Shown: one piece after another, positions 27,530 to 36,612 of the stretch
How the letters are laid out: each line of letters opens with the position of its first letter
Numbering within the stretch: position 1 is the first letter of the stretch
From: Nocardioides silvaticus
Lineage (GTDB): Bacteria; Actinomycetota; Actinomycetes; Propionibacteriales; Nocardioidaceae
DNA length: 64,000 nt
NCBI RefSeq assembly: GCF_003160695.1
Contig: NZ_QGDD01000003.1
Location: 62,001-126,000 of the forward strand
Reading direction: 5' to 3'
Made by a program: the position numbers and the translations under genes
The notes under the pieces: model-generated
What the model was told of the DNA's origin: nothing
Database searches by the model: none
Seen by the model: the letters and a program-made list of their open reading frames with translations, nothing else

Positions 27530-27613
27530 GCCTCGTTCCTACCGCTCCGGGCAGGCTCGTAGCCACTGCCCGTCCACAAAGCCCCGCGGGCAGCGGGTCT
27601 CAGAGTGGTGGTC

Positions 27614-29113
27614 TCAGAAGAGGAGAGCCGTCGCCGGGTCCTCGACGATGCCGGCGACGTCCGCGAGGAACTGCGACCCGGTGGCTCCGTCGATGTGCCG
27701 GTGGTCGAACGACAGCGCGAGCGTCGTCACCTGCCGCACCACGATCTCGTCGCCGACCACCCACGGCTTGGGCTTGATGGCGCCCATGCAGAGGATCGCG
27801 GACTCGCCGGGGTTGATGATCGGCGTGCCCGCGTCGACCCCGAAGACACCCACGTTCGTGATGGCGAAGGTGCCGCCGGCCATGTCCGCCGGCTGCGTCT
27901 TCCCCTCGCGGGCGGTCGCGGTGAGCGCCTCGAGCTCCCGCGCCAGGTCGACGAGCCCGAGGCCGTCGGCGTCCTTGACGTTGGGCACGACGAGGCCACG
28001 CGGCGTGGCGGCCGCGATGCCGAGGTTGACGTAGTTCTTGACCACGACCTCGCCGGCCGCCTCGTCCCAGTAGGAGTTGATCATCGGCGTACGACGCATC
28101 GCGAGCAGCACCGCGCGGGCGAACACCAGCAGCGGCGAGACCTTGACGCCCTTGAACTCGCGGCGCTCCTTGAGCCGGGCGACCAGCTCGATCGTCGCGG
28201 TCGCGTCGACGGTGACCCACTCGGTGACGTGGGGCGCGGTGAACGCCGACTCCGTCATCGCCGAGGCCATCATCTTGCGCACACCCTTGATCGGCTCGCG
28301 GGTCTCCCGCTCGCCGGATCGCGCGGACACGTGGCTCGGTGCAGGCGCAGCGGCGGGGGGTTCGGCCACCGGGGAGCCGGCCGCCGACTCGACGTCGGCG
28401 CGGGTCACCACCCCACCGGGCCCGCTCGGGGTGAGCGAGCGCAGGTCGATGCCCAGGTCCTTCGCCAGCTTGCGCACCGGCGGCTTGGCAAGAGTCCGGA
28501 CGTCCCCGGTCGCGCCGGCGGGGGCGGCAGGGTCGGCCGGGACTGCGGACCCGTTGTCCGGGACCGGCTCGCCCGCGGCCCGGGCCTGCACCTGCGCGTC
28601 CTCGGCGACGGTCGAGACCAGGCCCGCCACCTTGGCGTGCTGGTCGGTGGCGTTCTGGTTGAAGACGTCGTGCACGTCGGCGAGCGCGGTGCGGACGCCG
28701 GCGGCCTCCGCGAGCGGACGCCGGGCCCGGCGGGTCGCGCCACGCTCGGCCTTGGTGCGGCCGACCAGCGACTCGCCCTCGCCGCCACCGCTGGCGGCGG
28801 GGTTGGACAGGTCGATGTCCATCGGTCCGTCGGCGCCACCGGAGCCGGCTGGAGCCTCCCCTCCGGTGGTCGAGCCTGTCGAGACCCCGATGGCGATGAT
28901 CGGCGTGCCGACGGGAACGGTCTCGCCCTCGGCGACGAGGATCGCGGTGACGGCGCCGGCGTACGGCGAGGGCAGCTCGACCAGCGACTTGGCGGTCTCG
29001 ATCTCGACGACCACGTCGTTGACCGCGACCACGTCGCCGACCTTCACCTTCCAGGTGACGATCTCGGCCTCGGTCAGGCCCTCACCGACGTCGGGAAGCA
29101 GGTACTCGGGCAC
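27614..29113 (-). CDS. bkdC: Branched-chain 2-oxoacid dehydrogenase E2 (lipoyl acyltransferase)
   Basis: 499 residues. One lipoyl domain (1-78) with the modified Lys in IETAKSLVEL; a Ser/Gly/Ala linker; an E3-binding domain near 200-240 (VRKLAKDLGIDLRSLTPSGP); and the catalytic domain ending with DHRHIDGATG near 470. It transfers the acyl group from E1 to CoA. The single lipoyl domain and E1 partners match actinobacterial BkdC better than pyruvate E2. It follows the E1-beta gene by 3 bases. A dispersed repeat encodes GVSTGSTTG directly after the lipoyl domain. No E3 gene is in the operon. Confidence 0.88.
   Translation of the reverse strand: MPEYLLPDVGEGLTEAEIVTWKVKVGDVVAVNDVVVEIETAKSLVELPSPYAGAVTAILVAEGETVPVGTPIIAIGVSTGSTTGGEAPAGSGGADGPMDIDLSNPAASGGGEGESLVGRTKAERGATRRARRPLAEAAGVRTALADVHDVFNQNATDQHAKVAGLVSTVAEDAQVQARAAGEPVPDNGSAVPADPAAPAGATGDVRTLAKPPVRKLAKDLGIDLRSLTPSGPGGVVTRADVESAAGSPVAEPPAAAPAPSHVSARSGERETREPIKGVRKMMASAMTESAFTAPHVTEWVTVDATATIELVARLKERREFKGVKVSPLLVFARAVLLAMRRTPMINSYWDEAAGEVVVKNYVNLGIAAATPRGLVVPNVKDADGLGLVDLARELEALTATAREGKTQPADMAGGTFAITNVGVFGVDAGTPIINPGESAILCMGAIKPKPWVVGDEIVVRQVTTLALSFDHRHIDGATGSQFLADVAGIVEDPATALLF
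28865..28886. repeat. Short dispersed repeat inside bkdC
   Basis: On the minus strand GGTCTCGACAGGCTCGACC, followed by ACC, encodes VSTGSTT in the linker after the lipoyl domain. The same 19-mer occurs at 30116-30134 at the start of bkdB. Confidence 0.7.
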
Positions 29114-29116
29114 GGG

Positions 29117-30136
29117 TCACATCTCCAGACTGCGGTCGACGGCGTCCAGCACCCGGTCGAGGTCGGGGAGCCACTCCTCCTCCAACCGCGACGCCGGGTA
29201 GGGGGTGTCGAAACCGCCCACCCGGAGCACCGGTGCCTCCAGCGAGTAGAAGCACTCCTCGGTGATGCGAGCAGCCAGCTCGGCGCCCATCCCGAGGTTG
29301 ACGTGGGCCTCGTGCACGACGACGGCGCGGCCGGTGCGTCGTACGGAGTCGTAGACCGGACCCATGTCGAGCGGCGAGAGCGTGCGCAGGTCGATGACCT
29401 CGAGCGACGTGCCCTCACCGGCGGCCGCCTCGGCCGCCTTCATCGCGGTCTTCACGGTCGGGCCGTAGGCGAGCAGCGTGGCATCGCTGCCGGACCGCAC
29501 GACCCTCGAGGTGAAGAGCGGTGCGGGCTCCGCGCTCTCGTCGAGCTCGGCCTTGTCGGCGTGGTACTGCCGCTTCGGCTCGAGGAAGATCACCGGGTCG
29601 TCGTGGGCGATCGCCTGCTGGATCATCCAGTAGCCGTCGGCCGGGTTGGAGCACGCGACGACCTTGAGGCCGGGCGTGTGCGCGAACTGCGCCTCGGGCG
29701 ACTCGGAGTGGTGCTCGACCGCGCCGATGCCGCCCCCGAACGGGATCCGGATGACCATCGGCATCTTGATCCGACCCTGGCTGCGGAAGTGCAGCTTGGC
29801 GACCTGGCAGACGATCTGGTCGTACGCCGGGTAGACGAACCCGTCGAACTGGATCTCCACCACCGGCCGGTAGCCGCGCATCGCCATGCCGACCGCGGTG
29901 CCGACGATGCCGGACTCCGCCAGCGGCGAGTCGATCACGCGGTCCTCGCCGAAGTCCTTCTGCAGGCCGTCGGTGATGCGGAAGACACCGCCGAGCTTGC
30001 CGACGTCCTCGCCCATCAGCAGGACCTTGTCGTCGGCCTCCATCGCCTTGCGGAGCCCCATGTTGAGGCCCTTGGCGAGCGTCACCTTCTGATGGGTGGT
30101 CGAGCCCTGGTTGCTGGTCGAGCCTGTCGAGACCAT
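29117..30136 (-). CDS. bkdB: Branched-chain 2-oxoacid dehydrogenase E1 subunit beta
   Basis: 339 residues. After an unusual N-terminus (MVSTGSTSNQGSTTHQ) the conserved start KVTLAKGLNMGLRKAMEADD appears, with GEDVGKLGG, FDGFVYPAYDQIV and the C-terminal transketolase domain (LRTLSPLD, VVVHEAHVNLGMGAE). With E1-alpha it forms the thiamine-diphosphate decarboxylase heterotetramer. It overlaps the E1-alpha stop (TGATG). The first 15 or so residues come from a dispersed repeat and have no counterpart in the family; the start may originally have lain further in. Confidence 0.88.
   Translation of the reverse strand: MVSTGSTSNQGSTTHQKVTLAKGLNMGLRKAMEADDKVLLMGEDVGKLGGVFRITDGLQKDFGEDRVIDSPLAESGIVGTAVGMAMRGYRPVVEIQFDGFVYPAYDQIVCQVAKLHFRSQGRIKMPMVIRIPFGGGIGAVEHHSESPEAQFAHTPGLKVVACSNPADGYWMIQQAIAHDDPVIFLEPKRQYHADKAELDESAEPAPLFTSRVVRSGSDATLLAYGPTVKTAMKAAEAAAGEGTSLEVIDLRTLSPLDMGPVYDSVRRTGRAVVVHEAHVNLGMGAELAARITEECFYSLEAPVLRVGGFDTPYPASRLEEEWLPDLDRVLDAVDRSLEM
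30116..30134. repeat. Short dispersed repeat forming the N-terminus of bkdB
   Basis: GGTCGAGCCTGTCGAGACC, identical to 19 bases at 28868-28886 in bkdC; a partial copy GGTGGTCGAGCC lies beside it at 30095-30106. On the minus strand it encodes VSTGST immediately after the start codon. Confidence 0.7.
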
Positions 30137-31293
30137 CAGTGCGCCCCCTCGAACGTCGCCAGGTAGTCGGCGAAGCCGTCCCGCTGCGCGGCCAGCTCCG
30201 GTGGGATCTCGCTGTAGACCCGGTCGAAGATGTCGAGCGGCTTCGGGTCGGGCATCGACTTGCAGCCCTCGCGGAGGGTGTGGCCCAGCGTGTCGGCCTC
30301 GGCCTCGAGGTCGGCGAAGAAGGCCTCGTCGGCCAGCGCGTTGCGGCGCAGGTAGACCGCGAGCCGCGCGATCGGGTCCTTGAGCTTCCAGCGCTCGACG
30401 TCGTCGGAGAGCCGGTAGCGGGTCGGGTCGTCGGTCGTGGTGTGGGCGCCCATTCGGTAGGTGAACGCCTCGATCAGCGAAGGGCCCTGCCCGTCGCGGG
30501 CCCGCTGGAGCGCGGCCTTGGTGACGGCGTACGTCGCGAGCACGTCGTTGCCGTCGACGCGGACGCCGGGGAAGCCGAAGCCGAGCGCGCGCTGGTAGAG
30601 CGGGATCCGGCTCTGCCGCTCGATCGGCTCGGAGATCGCCCACTGGTTGTTCTGGCAGAAGAACACGACCGGGGCGTTGTAGGACGCGGCGAAGATGAAC
30701 GACTCGTTGACGTCGCCCTGCGAGCTGGCGCCGTCACCGAAGTGCGCCAGTACGGCGGCGTCGCGCTCGGGGTCGCCGGTGCCGACCACGCCGTCGCGCT
30801 GCATGCCCATCGCGTAGCCGGTCGCGTGCAGCGTCTGCGCGCCGATCACGATCGTGTAGAGGTTGAAGTTGTAGTCGGCCGGGTCCCAGTCGCCGTGGTC
30901 GACGCCGCGGAACAGGCCGAGCAGCTTCAGCGGGTCGAGGCCCTGGCACCAGGCCACGCCGTGCTCGCGGTAGGTCGGGAACACGAAGTCCTGCTTGCGG
31001 AGGGCGCGGCCGGCGCCGATCTGCGCCGCCTCCTGGCCGAGCAGCTGCGCCCAGATGCCGAGCTCACCGTGTCGCTGGAGGGCAGTCGCCTCGACGTCGA
31101 TCCGCCGGACCAGCACCATGTCGCGGTAGAGGCCGCGCAGCTCCTCGGCGGAGAAGTCGATGTCGAACTCGGGGTGGTGGACCCGCTCGCCCTCGGGCGT
31201 CAGCAGCTGGATGAGCTCGGGACCGCCGTCTTCGTGCTTGGGACCGAAGACCTCCACGAGGTCGGGCCCGAAGCCAGTGTCTTGATGAGTCAC
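30136..31293 (-). CDS. bkdA: Branched-chain 2-oxoacid dehydrogenase E1 subunit alpha
   Basis: 385 residues from GTG 31293, which has AAGGAG 8 bases upstream. The thiamine-diphosphate motif is GDGASSQGDVNESFIFAAS ending in NN (FFCQNNQWAIS) near 190-225; YREHGVAW and RMGAHTTTDDPTRYR are further E1-alpha signatures. It matches the actinobacterial BkdA type and decarboxylates the 2-oxoacids of valine, leucine and isoleucine. It is the first gene of the operon; a triple 15-base repeat at 31448-31492 lies about 155 bases upstream and is shared with icmF. Confidence 0.88.
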   Translation of the reverse strand: MTHQDTGFGPDLVEVFGPKHEDGGPELIQLLTPEGERVHHPEFDIDFSAEELRGLYRDMVLVRRIDVEATALQRHGELGIWAQLLGQEAAQIGAGRALRKQDFVFPTYREHGVAWCQGLDPLKLLGLFRGVDHGDWDPADYNFNLYTIVIGAQTLHATGYAMGMQRDGVVGTGDPERDAAVLAHFGDGASSQGDVNESFIFAASYNAPVVFFCQNNQWAISEPIERQSRIPLYQRALGFGFPGVRVDGNDVLATYAVTKAALQRARDGQGPSLIEAFTYRMGAHTTTDDPTRYRLSDDVERWKLKDPIARLAVYLRRNALADEAFFADLEAEADTLGHTLREGCKSMPDPKPLDIFDRVYSEIPPELAAQRDGFADYLATFEGAH

Positions 31294-31447
31294 AGCACTC
31301 CTTCGTGTCGCCGGACCGCGGGGTCTCCGCCGTCCGGTGGCCGGTCTGTCCCGAGCACTGGCCACGGGGGTGGTGCGGCCATGTGAGCGGGGCCACAATC
31401 GTAGCGGCGCTCACGCTAGCTTCTCGATTCGACGCCGACCAATCAGC

Positions 31448-31492
31448 TAGGAAGCCCGATATTCGGAAGTCCGACTATCGGGTGTCCAACTA
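31448..31492. promoter_or_regulatory. Triple 15-base operator repeat upstream of bkdABC
   Basis: Three abutting units: TAGGAAGCCCGATAT (31448-31462), TCGGAAGTCCGACTA (31463-31477) and TCGGGTGTCCAACTA (31478-31492). Two units of the same element, TTGGAAGTCCTACTA and TAGGACGTCCAACTA, precede icmF at 44956-44991. A shared regulator is inferred; none is recognised nearby. Confidence 0.6.
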
Positions 31493-31512
31493 CTCGCGAG
31501 CCTGCTGCTCGG

Positions 31513-32439
31513 TCAGTGCATCTCGCCCAGGTCCTCGTGCTCGCGGTGCGACTCCGGCTCGACCTGGAAGGTCGTGTGCTGGACGCCGAAGTGGGTGGCC
31601 ACGCACTCGTCGAGGGCGTCGAGGACGGCGCCGACGCCCCGCTGGTCGAGGACGTCGTCGCGCACGGTCACGTGCGCCGACAGGCTGGTCATCCCGCTGG
31701 TGATCGTCCAGGCATGGAGGTCGTGCACGTCGACCACCCCGGGCGCGTGGGCGAGGTGGTGCACGACGTCGTCGAGGTCGAGGTCGGCGGGCGCGATCTC
31801 GAGCAGCACCCGGCCGGAGTCGCGGATCAGGAGCACCGCCCGCGGCAGGATCATGACCGCGATCAGGAGGGAGGCGACCGGGTCGGCCTGCTGCCAGTCC
31901 GCGACCAGGATGGCGACACCGGCCGCGACCGCCAGCACCGACCCGAGCAGGTCGGCGAACACCTCGTTGAGAGCGCCCCGCAGGTTGAGCGAGTCGCGGT
32001 CACCGCCGGCGAGCACGGTGAGCGCCACCGCGTTGGCGAGCAGGCCGACGACCGCGAACCCGACCAGGCCGACGCCGTCGACCTCGGGCGGGTCGCTCAG
32101 CCGGCCGATGCCGGTCCACGCCAGGTAGCCGCAGACGCCGAGCAGCACCACCGCGTTGACGAGCGCTGCGACCACCTCGACCCGGTGGTAGCCGAAGGTC
32201 GAGCGCGCGCCACCGGGCCGCGCGGCGACGTACGACGCTCCCAGCGCGAGCACGACCGCTCCCGCGTCCGTGGCCATGTGGCCCGCGTCGGCCAGGAGCG
32301 CGAGGGAGCCGGTGAGCCAGGCGCCGACGAGCTCGACCACGAGCACGCTGCCGGTGACGAGCAGCACCCACCGCAGTCGCCTGCGGTCCGCTGCCCGGGA
32401 GGCGGCGTGCCCGTGGCCGTGCCCGTGACCTGCGCCCAT
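31513..32439 (-). CDS. Cation diffusion facilitator (CzcD-type) transporter
   Basis: 308 residues. A His/Gly-rich N-terminus (GHGHGHGH) is followed by six transmembrane helices. The second helix has the metal-site HMATD motif (LLADAGHMATDAGAVVLALG) and the fifth a matching VASLLIAV region with Asp two turns earlier; the C-terminal cytoplasmic domain has VHDLHAWTITSGMTSLSAHV. It should export Zn, Cd or Co in exchange for protons. It follows the bkd promoter region in the same direction without sharing the operon. Confidence 0.92.
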   Translation of the reverse strand: MGAGHGHGHGHAASRAADRRRLRWVLLVTGSVLVVELVGAWLTGSLALLADAGHMATDAGAVVLALGASYVAARPGGARSTFGYHRVEVVAALVNAVVLLGVCGYLAWTGIGRLSDPPEVDGVGLVGFAVVGLLANAVALTVLAGGDRDSLNLRGALNEVFADLLGSVLAVAAGVAILVADWQQADPVASLLIAVMILPRAVLLIRDSGRVLLEIAPADLDLDDVVHHLAHAPGVVDVHDLHAWTITSGMTSLSAHVTVRDDVLDQRGVGAVLDALDECVATHFGVQHTTFQVEPESHREHEDLGEMH

Positions 32440-32459
32440 GCGGGCGATTGTCCCAGGCG

Positions 32460-33281
32460 TCAGACCAGGTTGAACGCGCTGACCAGCCAGGTGTCGCCGT
32501 CGGGCGTCAGGATCCAGGTCACCGTGTAGTCGGTGTTGTCGCTCGAGTCGGTCACGTCGGCCACCAGGGTGACCGTGCCGTCACCGTTGTCGACCGGCGC
32601 CTCGAAGGAGTTGTACACCGCGGTCGACATCTCGGCCGAGTTGCGCGACTCGCGCTCGCACGCCCGTTGGGTGCCGAAGGTCGCCTGCCACCACTCCGGG
32701 GTCGACAGGCCCTCGACCGCGAGGCAGTTGCCCTCGACGAGCGAGTCGAGGTAGGCCCGCGCGGTGATCTCCGGGTCCTCGGTCGGCGCGTCGCCGGTGT
32801 CGGTGGTCGTCGGGGTCGAGATGTCGGTCGAGGGGTCGGTGACGACGTCCGTGGGGACGTCGGTGCTCGTGCCGTCGGTGGGCGACGAGGTGTCCGCGGT
32901 GATGGTCTGGGTGACCTTCTTCTTCGGCTCGTCGTCATCGTCGTCGCCGCCGAGCACGACGACGAACAGCACCACGGCCCCGACGATGAGCAGCACGACG
33001 ATGCCGACGATCGCGAGGATCAGGCCGGTCTTCTTGCCGCCACCGCCGCCGGTCGGCGGCGCGCCGAAGGGCGGCGGACCGGCCGGCGGGTAGCCGCCTC
33101 CGGGTCCCGGCGGCGGCGCGCCGTACGGGGCCTGGGGCTGCTGGGGGTAGCCCTGCGGCGGTCCGGGTTGCTGCGGCGGCACGGCGCCGGGGGCGACCTG
33201 GGTCGGGGGGACCGGGGGGACGCCGCCGGGCTGACCGGGCTGGCCGGGCTGGCCCGGAGGGCCGGGGTACTGGTTGCTCAC
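32460..33281 (-). CDS. Proline/glycine-rich single-pass membrane protein
   Basis: 273 residues from GTG 33281 (MSNQYPGPPGQPG); the ATG at 33323 would add an uncharacteristic 14-residue leader. The first 85 residues are Pro/Gly/Gln repeats, then one transmembrane helix (GLILAIVGIVVLLIVGAVVL), an acidic Asp/Thr-rich spacer and a C-terminal domain of about 110 residues with cysteines that resembles the NTF2/DUF4878 type. Related architecture appears at 34227, 36185 and 40071. Function unknown. Confidence 0.65.
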   Translation of the reverse strand: MSNQYPGPPGQPGQPGQPGGVPPVPPTQVAPGAVPPQQPGPPQGYPQQPQAPYGAPPPGPGGGYPPAGPPPFGAPPTGGGGGKKTGLILAIVGIVVLLIVGAVVLFVVVLGGDDDDDEPKKKVTQTITADTSSPTDGTSTDVPTDVVTDPSTDISTPTTTDTGDAPTEDPEITARAYLDSLVEGNCLAVEGLSTPEWWQATFGTQRACERESRNSAEMSTAVYNSFEAPVDNGDGTVTLVADVTDSSDNTDYTVTWILTPDGDTWLVSAFNLV

Positions 33282-33340
33282 GGGGTGAAGGCTAAGGGGC
33301 AGCGGCACCCCTTCGTGGCTCATTTGCCCACGAACCGTCC

Positions 33341-34219
33341 TCAGGGATGAGCAGTACGACGATCGGCCCGCCCGCGCAGTCCCGGCAGCAACGAGGCGAC
33401 CAGCAGACCACTCCCCACCACCAGGCCTGCGACGACCACCACGAGCGCGGTGTCACCGAGGCTCGCGGTCACGACCTCGACGATGAGCCGCACCAGGTCC
33501 TGATTCTCCGGCTCGGCGCGGTCGGCGACCAGGTCGGTCACCGGCGCCTCGAGCAGCAGGGCGATCGCGCCGCCCAGCGCCGCACCGAACGCGCACAGCG
33601 CGGCGGTGCGCAGCCGGCCCCGAACCCCCGGCGCGACCAGGACGGCGAGCGCGACCAGCGCCAGCCACAGCAGCGGTGCCCACACCGCCAGGAAGTCCAG
33701 CACCTGGTAGGCGCCGCGGCCCCGCTCGAGCTCGCTCTCCGGCACCACCGGCACCAGCACCGGCCGGGACGGCAGCTCGACCGCCACCGGCAGCACCCCG
33801 ACCAGGTCGGCCAGGACCTCGTCGAGGAGCGGGCCGATGTCGAGGTACACCCAGCCGTCGGCCACCACGTCGGCGTCGCGCTCGTGGACGATCGCCAGGA
33901 ACTCGCGGTGCGCCTTGGCATTCGCCTCCCGCCAGAACTCCGGGAACGCGTCGTTCGCGACCACGTCCTGCGTCATCCGGCGGATCACGCCGTCGAAGGC
34001 GCCCGCGCCCGGCACCCGCTCCGCGACCGATGCCGAGGCTGCCTGCGCGAGCTCGCGGGACAGCGCCGCACGCAGCTCCGGCTCGTCGGCGAGCGGCGCG
34101 ACGGCGTCGACGTAGGCGTCGGTGTCGTCGACGCGCAGCGAGAGCCAGGTCGCCGTGACGGCGATCGGCACCACCAGCGTCGACAGCACCACCGCGAAGG
34201 CGACGAACGCGTGCCTCAT
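33341..34219 (-). CDS. Integral membrane protein of unknown function
   Basis: 292 residues. One N-terminal helix (FVAFAVVLSTLVVPIAVTA) is followed by a roughly 130-residue extracytoplasmic domain beginning VDDTDAYVDAVAPLADEPEL, a sequence seen in a recurrent actinobacterial membrane family, and three C-terminal helices. It ends with a basic tail. It follows the DUF2510 gene by 7 bases and is likely co-transcribed. No enzymatic motif is seen. Confidence 0.65.
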   Translation of the reverse strand: MRHAFVAFAVVLSTLVVPIAVTATWLSLRVDDTDAYVDAVAPLADEPELRAALSRELAQAASASVAERVPGAGAFDGVIRRMTQDVVANDAFPEFWREANAKAHREFLAIVHERDADVVADGWVYLDIGPLLDEVLADLVGVLPVAVELPSRPVLVPVVPESELERGRGAYQVLDFLAVWAPLLWLALVALAVLVAPGVRGRLRTAALCAFGAALGGAIALLLEAPVTDLVADRAEPENQDLVRLIVEVVTASLGDTALVVVVAGLVVGSGLLVASLLPGLRGRADRRTAHP

Positions 34220-34226
34220 GGGAGGG

Positions 34227-35129
34227 TCAGCTGCCGCTGTCGGCGTCGACCTTCCAGTCGCCGTCCTCCTTGACCAGCTTCAGCTCGGCGTCCTGGTCCT
34301 CCTCGTTGAAGAAGTCGCCGAACTCCTCGTCGTCGCCGGTGTAGGTGACGGTGTAGGTGTACTCGACCGTCGCCGTCTCCTCCTTCTCGGAGACGTCGCC
34401 GATCTCGTACTCGTAGTCGATGTCGTCGAGGAAGTCGTCGTAGTCCTCGTAGCCGGGGACGCCCTGGTCCTCGAACTGCTGCGCGACCGCGTCCTCGACG
34501 TCGCCGCAGCCGTCGGCGGAGAGCTCGTCGAGCTTGGCCTTCTGGTAGTCCTCCGACGACAGCTCGCACGCCTCCTCGAGGTCACCGTCGGCGGTGGCGT
34601 CGAGGTAGTCGCCCGCCACGTCCTCGGGGCTGCCGCCACCGATGACGTTGAACAGCACGATGACCAGGATCACGACGAGCAGCAGCGCACCCACGGCGCC
34701 GCCGATGATCGCGAAGAGCTTGCCCTTGCCGCCGCCCGAGCCGCTGCCGCCTCCCGGCCCGCTGCCGCCGAACGGAGGCTGACCGCCGCCGTACGGCGGC
34801 TGACCGAAGCCCGGCTGACCCGGCTGGCCCGGCTGACCCGGCTGACCGCTTGGGGCGCCGTACGACGGCTGCTGGGGCTGCTGCGGCTGACCGGGCTGGC
34901 CGGGCTGGCCCGGCTGCTGCGGGTAGTTGGCCGCGCGGTTCGGCGCGATCTGGGTCGGCAGGTCGCCGCCCGGACCGGCCGGGGCTGACGGGGCCGACGG
35001 CGCGGCCGGAGCGTCAGAACCGCCCTGCTGGGTGTGCTCGGTCCACTGGTTGCCGTCCCACCACCGCTGGCCGCCCTGGCCGTCGGGGTACCACCCCGGA
35101 GGGGTCGAGGGCTGGTTCGGGTCGGACAT
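34227..35129 (-). CDS. DUF2510 protein with membrane anchor and NTF2-like domain
   Basis: 300 residues. Residues 8-32 form a DUF2510 module (PPGWYPDGQGGQRWWDGNQW). A Pro/Gly/Gln-rich region with GQPGQPGQP repeats runs to about 130, then a transmembrane helix (GGAVGALLLVVILVIVLFNV), and a C-terminal acidic domain of about 130 residues with two cysteines, similar to DUF4878-type folds. It has the same plan as the protein at 40071. DUF2510 usually faces the cytoplasm. Function unknown. Confidence 0.75.
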   Translation of the reverse strand: MSDPNQPSTPPGWYPDGQGGQRWWDGNQWTEHTQQGGSDAPAAPSAPSAPAGPGGDLPTQIAPNRAANYPQQPGQPGQPGQPQQPQQPSYGAPSGQPGQPGQPGQPGFGQPPYGGGQPPFGGSGPGGGSGSGGGKGKLFAIIGGAVGALLLVVILVIVLFNVIGGGSPEDVAGDYLDATADGDLEEACELSSEDYQKAKLDELSADGCGDVEDAVAQQFEDQGVPGYEDYDDFLDDIDYEYEIGDVSEKEETATVEYTYTVTYTGDDEEFGDFFNEEDQDAELKLVKEDGDWKVDADSGS

Positions 35130-35191
35130 CGCGAACGCTCCTGGAGGTCGGGGATCCGCCCCGTGGAGTCACCGAGCGGCAGTGCCGGTGA

Positions 35192-36178
35192 TCATTGCAT
35201 GTCGCCGGAGCCCGCAAACGCCAGGCGGGCGACGAAGTCGAGCTTGTCGAGCACCGGCTCCGGGATCACGAACGGGTAGACGTCGTCCTTGCCCATGCTG
35301 CGGTTGATCTGGTTGAGCGCGATCGCCAACGGGATCCACACCCCGCGCACCAGGTCGCGGAAGCTCCCGAACGCGGCCGGCGCCACCGTGACCAGCCCCT
35401 GCTCCGCCGCGGTCTCGCAGGTGTCCGAGATGTGCAGGTAGTGGGCGAAGGTCTCGGCGAAGTCCTCGAAGGGGTGCATGGTCGCGTAGGCCGAGAGGTA
35501 CGACGCCTCCCACCCCTCCGGCGGTCCCTCGGCGTAGTGCCGGTCGATCTCCGCCTGGTAGTCGGCGCTCTCGTCGCCGAACAGCTCCCGGTAGCGCTCG
35601 AGCAGGTCGCCGCCGGTCACCAGCCGGTACTGCACGAAGTGGCCGACCTCGTGCCGCAGGTGGCCGAGCATCGTGCGGTAGGGCTCGCCGAGCTCCGCGC
35701 GGATCCGCTCGCGCCGGGCGTCGTCGGTCTCGGCGACGTCGATGGTGACCACCCCGTCGGCGTGCCCGATCACCACGCCCTCGCTCCACAGGCTCGTGCT
35801 CGAGAGCATGTCGAAGGCCAGGCCCTCGGTGGAGAAGCCGCGCGCGTCGAGCTCGACGACCAGGTGGCGCTTCGCCGCCTCGGCCCGCGCCAGCTGCGCC
35901 AGCCCTTGGGTGTCGGCGTCGTTGGGACGGGTCCGGGTCAGGTCACAGGCCGAGCACTGGCCCCCCTCGAAGCGCGCCAGCCAGGTGCAGCCGTTGAGGA
36001 GCCGGTTGCGACAGCGGTGCCAGACCAGACCGCTCGCGTCGACGTACCTCCCCTCGGCGTCGACGGGCACGATCGCCCGCTCCTCACGCGAGAAGCCCAA
36101 CGCGGACCCGCACGTCACGCATGCGGAGTTCTCGAAGAACAGCTCGCTGTCGCAGACCCGGCAGCGGAAGGACCTCAC
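35192..36178 (-). CDS. Putative zinc-binding metallopeptidase
   Basis: 328 residues from GTG 36178. The N-terminus is a zinc ribbon (CRVCDSELFFENSACVTCGS), with further Cys pairs at about 60-80 (CRNRLLNGCTWL, CSACDL). The peptidase site is HEVGHFVQYRLV near 180, with a downstream Glu/His-rich stretch (FEDFAETFAHYLHISDTCET) that should give the other ligand. This is the family that travels with circularly permuted ATP-grasp, alpha-E and transglutaminase genes, which lie just upstream here. It may act on the product of that cluster; this is inferred. Confidence 0.82.
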   Translation of the reverse strand: MRSFRCRVCDSELFFENSACVTCGSALGFSREERAIVPVDAEGRYVDASGLVWHRCRNRLLNGCTWLARFEGGQCSACDLTRTRPNDADTQGLAQLARAEAAKRHLVVELDARGFSTEGLAFDMLSSTSLWSEGVVIGHADGVVTIDVAETDDARRERIRAELGEPYRTMLGHLRHEVGHFVQYRLVTGGDLLERYRELFGDESADYQAEIDRHYAEGPPEGWEASYLSAYATMHPFEDFAETFAHYLHISDTCETAAEQGLVTVAPAAFGSFRDLVRGVWIPLAIALNQINRSMGKDDVYPFVIPEPVLDKLDFVARLAFAGSGDMQ

Positions 36179-36184
36179 GCGGCG

Positions 36185-36514
36185 TCAGTTGACCTTGCTG
36201 ATGACGAGCGCGAGGACGAGGAAGCCGATCAGCACGATCGCCGTGACCAGGCCCATGAGGAAGCCGATGGTGCGCTTCTGGCTGGGCGGCGGGGGCGGGA
36301 GGGCGGGTCCGTAGCCGTAGCCGCCGGGCGCGCCGACCGGGGCACCCACCGGCGCCGCGGCCGGCGCCCCGCCCTGGAGGTACGGCGGAGGCGCGGCCGC
36401 TCCGGGCTGGGGCGGGTAGCCCTGCGGCGGGGCCGCCGGGTAGCCAGGCTGCTGCGGGTAGCCCTGGGGCTGACCGGGCTGGGGCGGGGGTGCGCCGTAC
36501 GGAGGCTGGCTCAT
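36185..36514 (-). CDS. Small proline-rich single-pass membrane protein
   Basis: 109 residues from ATG 36514. The first 75 residues are Pro/Gly/Gln/Tyr-rich (QPPYGAPPPQPGQPQGYPQQ), followed by one transmembrane helix at the C-terminus (TIGFLMGLVTAIVLIGFLVL). It lies 6 bases before the zinc-peptidase gene start and so links that gene with the amidoligase cluster. Function unknown. Confidence 0.65.
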   Translation of the reverse strand: MSQPPYGAPPPQPGQPQGYPQQPGYPAAPPQGYPPQPGAAAPPPYLQGGAPAAAPVGAPVGAPGGYGYGPALPPPPPSQKRTIGFLMGLVTAIVLIGFLVLALVISKVN

Positions 36515-36612
36515 GGCACCAGCCTGTTCAGCCGAGTCGCATCTGTCCACCGAATCATCAGAAATCCTCCTTGCGACCGACCGTTACCCCGAGGACGGAC
36601 GCGGAACCCGCG